From contig JAAZHP010000278.1 in the NCBI GenBank assembly GCA_012510625.1, forward strand, positions 1 to 6,034: a stretch of 6,034 nucleotides of DNA, read 5' to 3'. Under the pieces are notes generated by a model, which did not search any database, had not been told where the DNA came from, and worked only from the letters and a program-made list of their open reading frames with translations. A program made the translations under genes and the position numbers. Source of the stretch: Bacillota bacterium (lineage in GTDB: Bacteria > Bacillota > Dethiobacteria > DTU022). This document shows, piece by piece, positions 1 to 5,026 of the stretch. Every line of letters begins with the position of its first letter. The first letter of the stretch is position 1.

Positions 1-8
1 AAAACTAA

Positions 9-36
9 TTGACAGGACTGATGAAAGTGTTATAAT
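9..36 (+). promoter_or_regulatory. Promoter of the tetR-family gene
   Basis: A perfect -35 box TTGACA (9-14) and a perfect -10 box TATAAT (31-36) are separated by 16 bases. Transcription would begin near 43, inside the operator at 41-60, so a bound repressor should block this promoter directly. This is a strong housekeeping-type (sigma-A) promoter. Confidence 0.88.
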
Positions 37-40
37 TTTA

Positions 41-60
41 TATAGACAGAAGTGTCGATG
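41..60. promoter_or_regulatory. Operator 1, probable binding site of the adjacent TetR-family repressor
   Basis: The core GACAGAAGTGTC (45-56) is an inverted repeat with GACA/TGTC arms, placed immediately after the -10 box and over the expected transcription start. Read on the - strand, the 20 bases match those at 681-700 at 17 positions (pattern CATNGACACTTNTGTCNATA). Two such sites, one before each of two neighbouring genes, point to autoregulation by the TetR-like protein. The assignment of the binding protein is inferred from position. Confidence 0.7.
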
Positions 61-73
61 AAGGGAGGATATG

Positions 74-667
74 ATGCCGAAAATAGTCGATGTTGAAGAG
101 ATGAAGCATCAGATTATGACTGAAGCGGTGCATGTTTTCATCCGGAGAGGGTACCACAGCACTACATTTGCCGAGATAGCGAGGCGATGTGGTATCGGGC
201 GAACCACGATATATCAATACTTCAAAAACAAAGAAGAGATCTTTATCTATGCCGTAAAGCATATAAATCAGGTCTTCGAAGCGGAGTACAAGAGTATACT
301 AGAAGATAACAGGTTGGATGTTTTGGAGAAAATCAAGAGGATATTTTCAAAATTTATGATGCGCTGCTGTAAAAAAAATAACGAAATCACCCTGTTGATC
401 GAACTCGGGCTTATCTTAAAACGGGATAATCATGAACTGCTCGAGCAGGTTAAAAAATCAGTTGAGCTGCAAGATGTATTTTACAAGCTTCTGGAAGAAG
501 GTGCAAGGGCAAATCAGATCAAACCGCTGCATAATATGGAAAGTATGGCTTTCACCTTGGAGGCGTTCATGGATTCATTGATGCTATATCTGCCGTTTAT
601 GGAACCGGGTGAGATAAACAGTCATTTAAGCAATTTTCATTTGCTGATCGACGGATTGAAAGCCTAA
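74..667 (+). CDS. TetR/AcrR-family transcriptional repressor
   Basis: This is a one-component DNA-binding regulator of 197 residues, normal for the family. The N-terminal domain has the classic TetR helix-turn-helix at about residues 31-52, with the motif TFAEIARRCGIGRTTIYQYF followed by KNKEEIF. The rest is helical and variable, as expected for the ligand-binding and dimerisation part; the ligand cannot be read from sequence. Two ATG codons compete (71 and 74). I prefer 74 because GGAGG at 64-68 is then 5 bases away, against only 2 for 71. The gene has its own strong promoter with an operator-like palindrome over the start site, and the same palindrome recurs before the radical SAM gene 66 bases downstream. 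The likely role is repression of itself and that neighbour. There is no terminator between the two genes, so read-through is possible. Confidence 0.93.
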   Translation: MPKIVDVEEMKHQIMTEAVHVFIRRGYHSTTFAEIARRCGIGRTTIYQYFKNKEEIFIYAVKHINQVFEAEYKSILEDNRLDVLEKIKRIFSKFMMRCCKKNNEITLLIELGLILKRDNHELLEQVKKSVELQDVFYKLLEEGARANQIKPLHNMESMAFTLEAFMDSLMLYLPFMEPGEINSHLSNFHLLIDGLKA

Positions 668-670
668 AAT
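641..670 (+). promoter_or_regulatory. Candidate promoter of the radical SAM gene
   Basis: TTGCTG (641-646) and TAAAAT (665-670) are spaced by 18 bases, inside the 3' end of the tetR-family gene and overlapping its stop codon. A start near 677 would lie just upstream of operator 2, resembling the promoter/operator layout of the first gene. The -35 box is imperfect, so co-transcription from the upstream promoter remains an alternative. Confidence 0.42.
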
Positions 671-680
671 TTTTAATTAA

Positions 681-700
681 CATGGACACTTGTGTCAATA
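681..700. promoter_or_regulatory. Operator 2, probable TetR-family site before the radical SAM gene
   Basis: GACACTTGTGTC (685-696) has 5-base perfect arms (GACAC/GTGTC) around TT. It is the inverted copy of operator 1: the 12-base core differs at only one position, and the 20-base context at three. It lies in the 66-base gap between the two genes, upstream of the ribosome binding site at 717-724. Confidence 0.7.
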
Positions 701-716
701 ATAATTAATTTATTCA

Positions 717-724
717 AAAGGAGG
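717..724 (+). promoter_or_regulatory. Ribosome binding site that fixes the radical SAM start
   Basis: AAAGGAGG lies 9 bases before ATG 734. It falls inside the longer open frame that begins at GTG 692, which has no ribosome binding site and sits within operator 2. The site therefore favours 734 as the true start. Confidence 0.85.
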
Positions 725-733
725 TTTTTCCGG

Positions 734-2095
734 ATGCGCTCTGTAAAACAGATGGTTACCACGATAGCAATAAAGGAAGGAATCCGGTATCTGGAAAAGG
801 ATCCCATTGGTAATTATACTATGTTGGTTAATTGGGCGGAGAGGCTTGCCGTGCTGCCGGAACATAAGGAGATGGCCAGGAATTTCAGGAAATTCGCTGA
901 AAGCGACAACAACTGGTTCCGGTTAATTACCAGGGTGTTGCAGGATGTCGACACCAATATTCAAAAGGAGTTTCTGGTTAACTTTTTTGTAAACTCAGCC
1001 ATAGCCGGTATCCCGGCTAAAAATAAGATTGCCAAAAAACATGGGATCAACATACCCTGGGCTATTCTCATGGATCCGACGGCAGCGTGCAACTTGAAAT
1101 GTACCGGTTGTTGGGCGGCCGAATATAAGAAGAGTGATTCGTTAAGTAATGAAACCCTTGACCGGATTATCCGGGAAGGGAAGCAGCTCGGGATCTACAT
1201 GTATATCTATTCCGGTGGCGAGCCGCTCGTACGCAAGCACGATTTGATCAAGCTGGCGGAAAAACATGATGACTGCATGTTTTTATCTTTTACCAACGGC
1301 ACCCTGGTGGATGAGGCTTTCTGCAAAGAGCTGGTCCGGGTGGGCAACCTGGTGCTGGCCATCAGTATTGAAGGTTCAGAAGAAGAAACCGATCTGCGCC
1401 GGGGGAAAGGAACCTATCAAAAAGTGATTCGGGCCATGGACCTGCTGAAGGCTCATCGCTGCGGGTTCGGTTTCTCGGCCTGCTATCACAGCAAAAATAT
1501 TGACGGAGTCGGTTCTGAAGAATTTGTCGATCTGATGATTGAAAAAGGCTGTCTTTTCGGCTGGTATTTTACCTACATGCCGCTGGGCAAGGACGCTGTT
1601 TTAGAGCTGCTGGTTACTCCCGAACAGCGCGAATTTATGTATCATCAGATCCGCGGATTCAGAGAGAAGAAAGATATCTTCTTAATAGATTTCTGGAACG
1701 ACGGTGAATTTGTCGACGGCTGCATTGCCGGAGGCCGGAATTACCTGCATATTAACGCCAACGGCGATGTCGAGCCCTGTGCCTTTATTCATTATGCCAA
1801 CACGAATATCAAAGAGATGAGCCTGCTTGAAGCCTTAAAGAGCCCTCTTTTCGCCCAGTATAAGCAGAACCAGCCGTTTAATCGAAATCACCTGCGGCCC
1901 TGTCCGCTGCTCGACAATCCCGAGCAGCTGAAAAAAATGGTTCACCAGGCCGGGGCATATCCGACCCAGCTGGGTGACCTCGAGTCGGTCGATGATCTCA
2001 CTGATAAATGCCAGGCGGTTTCAAAACGGTGGGCCAAGACCGCCAACCGTCTCTGGGCTGAATCGCACGCTGGAAAAAAGGACCGGGTTTCCTAA
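734..2095 (+). CDS. Radical SAM protein with SPASM-like C-terminal cysteines
   Basis: This 453-residue protein is a radical S-adenosylmethionine enzyme. The [4Fe-4S] cluster motif CX3CX2C is at C119, C123 and C126 (DPTAACNLKCTGCW), and the SAM-contacting GGEP motif is at 161-164. After the barrel, further cysteines at 330 (DGCIAGGRNYLHINANG), 349 (VEPCAF) and 390 (LRPCPLL) look like a SPASM/twitch-type extension holding an auxiliary cluster. The first ~100 residues are a mainly helical N-terminal domain. Closely similar proteins of about this length are, from memory, common in Clostridia and are often encoded beside a TetR regulator; I know no assigned reaction or gene name. It carries no signal peptide, so it should be cytoplasmic. 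No small precursor peptide is adjacent, which makes a peptide-maturase role unproven. The in-frame GTG at 692 is rejected as start because ATG 734 has a proper ribosome binding site. A strong terminator follows. Confidence 0.9.
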   Translation: MRSVKQMVTTIAIKEGIRYLEKDPIGNYTMLVNWAERLAVLPEHKEMARNFRKFAESDNNWFRLITRVLQDVDTNIQKEFLVNFFVNSAIAGIPAKNKIAKKHGINIPWAILMDPTAACNLKCTGCWAAEYKKSDSLSNETLDRIIREGKQLGIYMYIYSGGEPLVRKHDLIKLAEKHDDCMFLSFTNGTLVDEAFCKELVRVGNLVLAISIEGSEEETDLRRGKGTYQKVIRAMDLLKAHRCGFGFSACYHSKNIDGVGSEEFVDLMIEKGCLFGWYFTYMPLGKDAVLELLVTPEQREFMYHQIRGFREKKDIFLIDFWNDGEFVDGCIAGGRNYLHINANGDVEPCAFIHYANTNIKEMSLLEALKSPLFAQYKQNQPFNRNHLRPCPLLDNPEQLKKMVHQAGAYPTQLGDLESVDDLTDKCQAVSKRWAKTANRLWAESHAGKKDRVS

Positions 2096-2166
2096 ACAGG
2101 CAAAAGAAGCAAGACATAAATATAGATTGGTTGAACGAATGAAGGAATCGCCTGCTAATTTTCTGG

Positions 2167-2210
2167 ATAATGCAGGGGCATTTGTAGCGCGCCCCTGCAT
2201 TATTATTTGT
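2167..2210 (+). terminator. Rho-independent terminator of the tetR/radical SAM unit
   Basis: Perfect 13-bp inverted repeat ATAATGCAGGGGC (2167-2179) / GCCCCTGCATTAT (2191-2203) with an 11-base loop, followed by a T-rich stretch (TATTTGTCTTTCTT). It lies about 70 bases after the radical SAM stop. The other side lacks a T run, so it works for + strand transcription. Confidence 0.85.
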
Positions 2211-2215
2211 CTTTC

Positions 2216-2413
2216 TTATCCGCCGGCGAGGGGCGGAAAATTCGAAACCACGTCGCCATCCTTTAACCTGGTCTTTTTCCACTGCAGGTGGGCGATATTC
2301 TTTCCGTTCACCAGCACGGTAGCGATCTTTAACCTGGCTGCAAATTCGGCTCCGTAGCGCTCCGCGGCCTGTTGTAGAAGCTCCCTGTTTGAAACAACCA
2401 AAGACAGGTCATA
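2216..2413 (-). pseudogene. N-terminally truncated MoaD/ThiS-family sulfur carrier
   Basis: About 65 codons remain. The last part, with LVNGKNIAHLQ, LKDGDVVSNFPPLAGG and a terminal Gly-Gly, is the C-terminal half of a ubiquitin-fold sulfur carrier of the MoaD/ThiS type. In intact members the terminal glycine is adenylated and thiocarboxylated for molybdenum/tungsten cofactor or other sulfur transfer. Intact proteins are usually about 75-95 residues and begin with a beta strand of the type MKVxVxFFATLRE. Here that strand is absent: the frame is closed by TAG (2414-2416) just before YDLSLVVSNRELL, and the only usable start is a TTG at 2399-2401 with no ribosome binding site. A frame change just upstream is possible, since another frame reads FHAFVGLG, but that DNA may instead be insertion-sequence end. 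I read this as a decayed gene. A short functional TTG-started protein is less likely. Confidence 0.65.
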
Positions 2414-2416
2414 CTA

Positions 2417-2524
2417 CCCAAACCCACAAAGGCGTGAAATTGATCCCGGTTTTTGGACATAAAAGTCCCGCTTAAATGATCTGTTTGCTTAGGTGATGGT
2501 TTGTAAGGTGTTGGCAGGTGAAAC
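2417..2524 (-). other. Possible terminal non-coding segment of a decayed IS21 element
   Basis: This stretch separates the MoaD-like remnant from the IstA fragment and has no credible gene. On the - strand it contains GGGACTTTTATGTCCAAAAA followed by CCGGGATC, which resembles from memory the end regions of IS21-type elements of Clostridia. If so, an internal deletion joined istA to the far end of the element. No pair of terminal repeats could be confirmed. Confidence 0.3.
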
Positions 2525-2746
2525 TCAAGAATACTGTTCTTCCTGTATTTTGCGCAGCCGATTGTAGACCCTCATCGCGGTATGGCGCTGCTTTTTGCGC
2601 TCTCTTTTATCTGCCTCCAGCCAGCTGTCAATCTCAGGCTTAAACCTGTCCAGTTTGGAACTGCGTCTCTTTACCGGCTTTGGAGACGGTGCGTTGAAGT
2701 TATCCATGTGGATGTACTTTTTCACCGTTTTTACGTCGTGCCGACA
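2525..2746 (-). pseudogene. istA: IS21-family transposase IstA, internal fragment
   Basis: About 73 codons survive (CRHDVKTVKKYIHMDNFN to RKIQEEQYS). The segment KRRSSKLDRFKPEIDSWLEAD and the following KRERKKQRHTAMRVYNRL match the region after the N-terminal helix-turn-helix of IS21-type IstA, normally a protein of roughly 400-500 residues. The tail of the helix-turn-helix (DVKTVKKYI, like the family's SRNTVRKYL) is retained, but the frame closes at TAA (2747-2749), so the first helices are missing. On the other side a TGA (2525-2527) ends the frame where the family continues into its catalytic DDE domain, which is absent, as is istB. Upstream it abuts the HtrA PDZ remnant on the other strand. 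It cannot encode an active transposase. Confidence 0.75.
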
Positions 2747-2904
2747 TTATTACGGCCGTTGACGATAAAGAGGTGACCTCCCTGAGTTCGATTAGTAGCA
2801 TCTTAAAGCAGTACCATGCCGGCGATGAGGTTACCGTCACCTTTTACCGATATGGGGACGGGGAAACCAAATCCACAAAGCTGACTTTTGCTGAAAACAG
2901 GTAA
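2740..2904 (+). pseudogene. C-terminal PDZ-domain remnant of an HtrA/DegP-type serine protease
   Basis: An open + frame reads ADIITAVDDKEVTSLSSISS, continues through LKQYHAGDEVTVTFYR and stops at TAA 2902-2904. This is the second half of a PDZ domain as found at the C terminus of HtrA/DegP envelope proteases, where the usual text is like GDIITAVDGKEV...L...L...PGDEVTVTVYR. No start codon or ribosome binding site precedes it, and the protease domain and first half of the PDZ are missing. The homology begins at about 2740, exactly where the opposite-strand IstA fragment begins, so a deletion or insertion joined the two. A hairpin (GGCTGC 2905-2910 / GCAGCC 2921-2926) follows the stop but lacks a T run. 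Confidence 0.65.
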
Positions 2905-2930
2905 GGCTGCCGCCTTGAATGCAGCCGGCC

Positions 2931-2969
2931 AATAAAAAGGTTGGGGGCTTTGTTGATCCCCCCAACCTT
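2931..2969 (-). terminator. Rho-independent terminator of the surface protein gene
   Basis: Perfect 11-bp inverted repeat AAGGTTGGGGG (2937-2947) / CCCCCAACCTT (2959-2969) with an 11-base loop. Read on the - strand it is followed by a T-rich tail (TTTTTATT). It lies about 45 bases after the stop of the beta-helix protein gene. Confidence 0.88.
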
Positions 2970-3013
2970 GCAAAGGGCATTACAATGGAACAGCCTCCAG
3001 CGAACAGGTTATC

Positions 3014-4597
3014 TTAATTTCTCAGCTGCCCTTTTCCTCGGATCAGCAGAAGGCCGGCCGTAAGCCCTGCCAGGCCTGGAATCATAAGATAAAGCAGCCC
3101 GCCGGAAGTGCGCGGCAGATCGGACTTCGGTTTTTCTTCCGATTCCGGCTCCTCGGGTTCTGGCTCCTCGGGTTTCAGTTCCGCCTCGGCAAAGATACCA
3201 AATTTGCTGAAATGATCCAGCTCGGCCCAAAGAATCTTATTCTCTTTGTCAATACCCTGCGTGGGAATGAGATCCCACTTTTCCGTTGTCTCATTGTAGC
3301 GATAGAGTCTGAGGTCGTCTTCTGTAACCCCGTCGGGCAGGTTCTCCGGATCGTATGGAATATCGATGTGCGCTGAAGCATTAGCCAAGTTATCGCTGCG
3401 TTCTATCCACAGGTAAATTCCTGCCGGGATCATTCCTTCAGGAGCATCATTTTCGTCTTCGGAGTAGCGGGCAACGGTGACATAGCCCTCTTTCTCATCT
3501 GTCTCAATATCCATGTCAACACCGGATTCGTCAAAGGTAAGTTCTGTCCCACCAGACACAATATATAGGAGCTCGCATAATACAGTGAGGTCTTCGTCGG
3601 CGTACCAGGGTGAGAAATCAACCTTGTCCTCGAATCCCTCGACCATGAAGTCGAGCGTGAAATGGCCCCAGCAGTTGTATTTGGCGTTGAGAATTGTTTT
3701 AGACAGGTTTACCACTTCGCCCCTAATGTTTGTATTTTTCACCTCTAGCGTACCGGTAGCTCCTTCGCGAATCACGATGGCGCTGTGATAGGTGCCTGCC
3801 TCAGCCAACAATCCAGCCCTATCCACTGTAAAAGTACCACCGGTTATGGACATGTCCTGCCCGCTGTTAGTAGTGCTGCTGGCAAATCTGACGCAATATG
3901 TATCGTTTGCTGCACCTTTAGCCACAACGCTAATATCGGTATTTTCCACAACCAGGGTTGTGCCCGCCTGCAGGTTGATACCGCTCTTGCAGTTCTCAAT
4001 TACGCTATTTTTTACAGTAAGGCCATCAACATTACCCTGTATGGTCACATAATAACCATCCATGAAGGTGCAGTTGTCAATGGTGATACCATCGCACTTG
4101 CTATTCATTTGAATTGCCCTGACCCCAGGGGGGGTCATGAATCTTCCGTCCGCATCAAAATTACAATGTTCAATGGTAACATTCTTAGCTTTATTCAAAA
4201 AGATGTTGTCAATGGTTCCCTCTTGCAATGTAAAGTTAATATTCTGGATTGTTTTCGGATTTTCGCTGATATCTGTTACATTAACAGTGCCTTTAATTAA
4301 GGGTAGATCTGAACCCGAATCAGGCCCGGTAAGGGTGATCGGTTTGTCAATTGTGACATTTTCGGTGTATACTCCTGCCGTCACACTGATAATATTGCCA
4401 TCACTGGCTGCAGTAATGGCTTCCCCGATTGTCGTGAAGGGCTTTTCCAAGGAGCCGTCACTATCTCCCCCTACATAACCTGCATCAACGTACCAATCAG
4501 CCGGCGCTCCAGCGGTTACCGCACCGCACAGCAAAACCAGAACCAGAACAACGGCTACCGTTATGAACGGCAGCTTGGACTTAAACAAACGGTTCAT
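3014..4597 (-). CDS. LPxT-type cell-wall anchored right-handed beta-helix surface protein
   Basis: The protein has 527 residues. A signal peptide spans about 1-31 (basic MNRLFKSK, then a hydrophobic run ending CGAVTAGA). DWYVDAGYVGGDSDGSLEKP and the following FTTIGEAI (34-60) are the usual entry of DUF1565/NosD-like parallel beta-helix proteins. Short beta-rungs rich in Asn, Val and Ile (e.g. NVTIEHCNF, GITIDNCTF, GLTVKNSVI) follow to about 300. The motif YNCWG...VDFSPWY (307-332) is a known cap of such domains. Residues 390-470 form a beta domain ending DLRLYRYNETTEKWDLIP...LDHFSKFGIFA. Then come an acidic Pro/Glu stalk (476-489), LPRTSG (494-499), a hydrophobic span and a basic tail (RGKGQLRN), the layout of a sortase substrate. 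The start has GGAGG 3 bases upstream. The role is probably adhesion or glycan binding on the cell surface; no catalytic residues could be identified. An upstream c-di-GMP-II-like element may control it. Confidence 0.9.
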   Translation of the reverse strand: MNRLFKSKLPFITVAVVLVLVLLCGAVTAGAPADWYVDAGYVGGDSDGSLEKPFTTIGEAITAASDGNIISVTAGVYTENVTIDKPITLTGPDSGSDLPLIKGTVNVTDISENPKTIQNINFTLQEGTIDNIFLNKAKNVTIEHCNFDADGRFMTPPGVRAIQMNSKCDGITIDNCTFMDGYYVTIQGNVDGLTVKNSVIENCKSGINLQAGTTLVVENTDISVVAKGAANDTYCVRFASSTTNSGQDMSITGGTFTVDRAGLLAEAGTYHSAIVIREGATGTLEVKNTNIRGEVVNLSKTILNAKYNCWGHFTLDFMVEGFEDKVDFSPWYADEDLTVLCELLYIVSGGTELTFDESGVDMDIETDEKEGYVTVARYSEDENDAPEGMIPAGIYLWIERSDNLANASAHIDIPYDPENLPDGVTEDDLRLYRYNETTEKWDLIPTQGIDKENKILWAELDHFSKFGIFAEAELKPEEPEPEEPESEEKPKSDLPRTSGGLLYLMIPGLAGLTAGLLLIRGKGQLRN

Positions 4598-4613
4598 TTT
4601 CCTCCTTTTGAGA

Positions 4614-4660
4614 TGGTAGTACTCATACCGGGACCGGCATTGCTACACCCGAAACTACCA
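4614..4660 (-). other. Leader hairpin directly before the surface protein ribosome binding site
   Basis: On the - strand, TGGTAGT (4660-4654) pairs with ACTACCA (4620-4614). Inside it, ATGCCG (4640-4635) pairs with CGGTAT (4630-4625) around a GTCC loop. The structure ends 8 bases before GGAGG (4605-4601), so it could influence translation. It holds CGGGTGTAGC (4651-4642), also present in the c-di-GMP-II-like element at 4884-4875. I do not recognise it as a known RNA family. Confidence 0.45.
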
Positions 4661-4794
4661 GAAAGGATAAGCACCTATCACAATTAGCCCCTCTTTATAT
4701 TTTAGCACCCTCCTTTTTAAGTATTTTGGAGATCAAACAACACGATGATGATCTTATCTAAGAGCACCTCTTTAGAAATAATAGCAAACCACTT

Positions 4795-4810
4795 TGACAG
4801 CATACTGTCA
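4795..4810. repeat. Perfect short inverted repeat in the leader
   Basis: TGACAG CATA CTGTCA: 6-bp perfect arms with a 4-base centre, between the leader terminator (4837-4865) and the surface protein gene. It could be a protein-binding site or a small hairpin in the leader RNA. Its GACA/TGTC half-sites recall the TetR operators, but the spacing is 6 rather than 4 bases, so I do not assign it to that regulator. Confidence 0.4.
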
Positions 4811-4836
4811 CATTGGGAGAGTAGAAAATATTTTCC

Positions 4837-4865
4837 AATAAAAAACCAGCCAATTATGGCCGGTT
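4837..4865 (-). terminator. Leader terminator overlapping the c-di-GMP-II-like aptamer
   Basis: On the - strand, AACCGGCCA (4865-4857) pairs with TGGCTGGTT (4852-4844; 9 bp with one G-T pair) around TAAT, followed by TTTTATT (4843-4837). Its left arm is the conserved AACCGGCC end of the c-di-GMP-II-like motif, so aptamer and terminator should be mutually exclusive. It lies about 240 bases before the start of the surface protein gene, in the same direction. Confidence 0.75.
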
Positions 4866-4935
4866 GCGCTACTGGCTACACCCGTTTCAAGCGCCCAGGT
4901 TACGGACTGGGTTTTAAAAAGCAAAGTAAGGCCAG
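4858..4935 (-). promoter_or_regulatory. Cyclic di-GMP class II riboswitch-like element
   Basis: On the - strand, GGGCGCTTGA (4896-4887), a 13-base insert, then AGTAGCGCAACCGGCC (4873-4858) match the 3' core of known c-di-GMP-II aptamers (from memory GGGCACTTGA, 13 bases, AGTAGTGCAACCGACC). The A-to-G and T-to-C changes preserve stem pairing (CGC/GCG for CAC/GTG). The family binds the second messenger c-di-GMP through a pseudoknot. In clostridia such switches control surface adhesins. The AACCGGCC end doubles as the left arm of a terminator. The 5' half is not clearly canonical: the expected GATGAA and GGGTTTA segments and a good partner for AACC are not apparent. Instead CCCAG (4911-4907) can pair with CTGGG, and GGCC (4933-4930) with the 3' GGCC. 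The 5' boundary given is therefore approximate. The likely target is the surface protein gene downstream. It could also be a degenerate or variant aptamer. Confidence 0.6.
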
Positions 4936-4983
4936 ACCCGCCAGAGTCAGAGCAATAAATATCTTCATGATCGTTTTGCCCAT
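4900..4983 (-). CDS. Possible 27-residue hydrophobic leader peptide
   Basis: A short frame, ATG 4983 to TAA 4900, encodes MGKTIMKIFIALTLAGLALL followed by CFLKPSP: a positively charged N end, one hydrophobic segment long enough to span the membrane, and a Pro-containing tail. AAAGGAA precedes the ATG but is too close (1-2 bases) for good initiation. Its stop codon falls within the 5' side of the riboswitch-like element. It could be a real small membrane peptide, a leader peptide, or chance hydrophobicity in RNA-coding DNA. No function is assigned. The same frame extends up to 5133, but that part runs through the MITE-like repeat and looks non-coding. Confidence 0.25.
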   Translation of the reverse strand: MGKTIMKIFIALTLAGLALLCFLKPSP

Positions 4984-5026
4984 TTCCTTTAACCTCAATG
5001 ATTTCGGTTGATGTTCCAATTTTACT

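Noticed and set aside
1974..2357. A 127-residue + strand open frame.
   Set aside because: It overlaps the end of the radical SAM gene in another frame, crosses the terminator hairpin and runs antisense to the MoaD-like remnant.
2905..2926. Hairpin GGCTGC/GCAGCC after the PDZ remnant considered as a + strand terminator.
   Set aside because: The stem is only 6 bp with a 10-base loop and no T run follows on the + strand.
3785..4300. A 171-residue + strand open frame.
   Set aside because: It lies wholly within the beta-helix protein gene on the other strand, has no ribosome binding site and shows no recognisable domain.
4690..4740. A promoter for the surface protein gene between the leader terminator and the start codon.
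   Set aside because: TAAAAT and TATAAA boxes exist on the - strand, but no -35 box lies at 16-18 bases. Transcription through the leader is more likely.
4861..4920. Cobalamin, TPP, SAM or c-di-GMP class I riboswitch considered for the structured leader.
   Set aside because: None of their conserved boxes is present on either strand. Only the class II c-di-GMP core matches.
4745..5011. An 88-residue + strand open frame.
   Set aside because: It covers the leader terminator and riboswitch-like element in antisense, and its translation shows no protein-like pattern.
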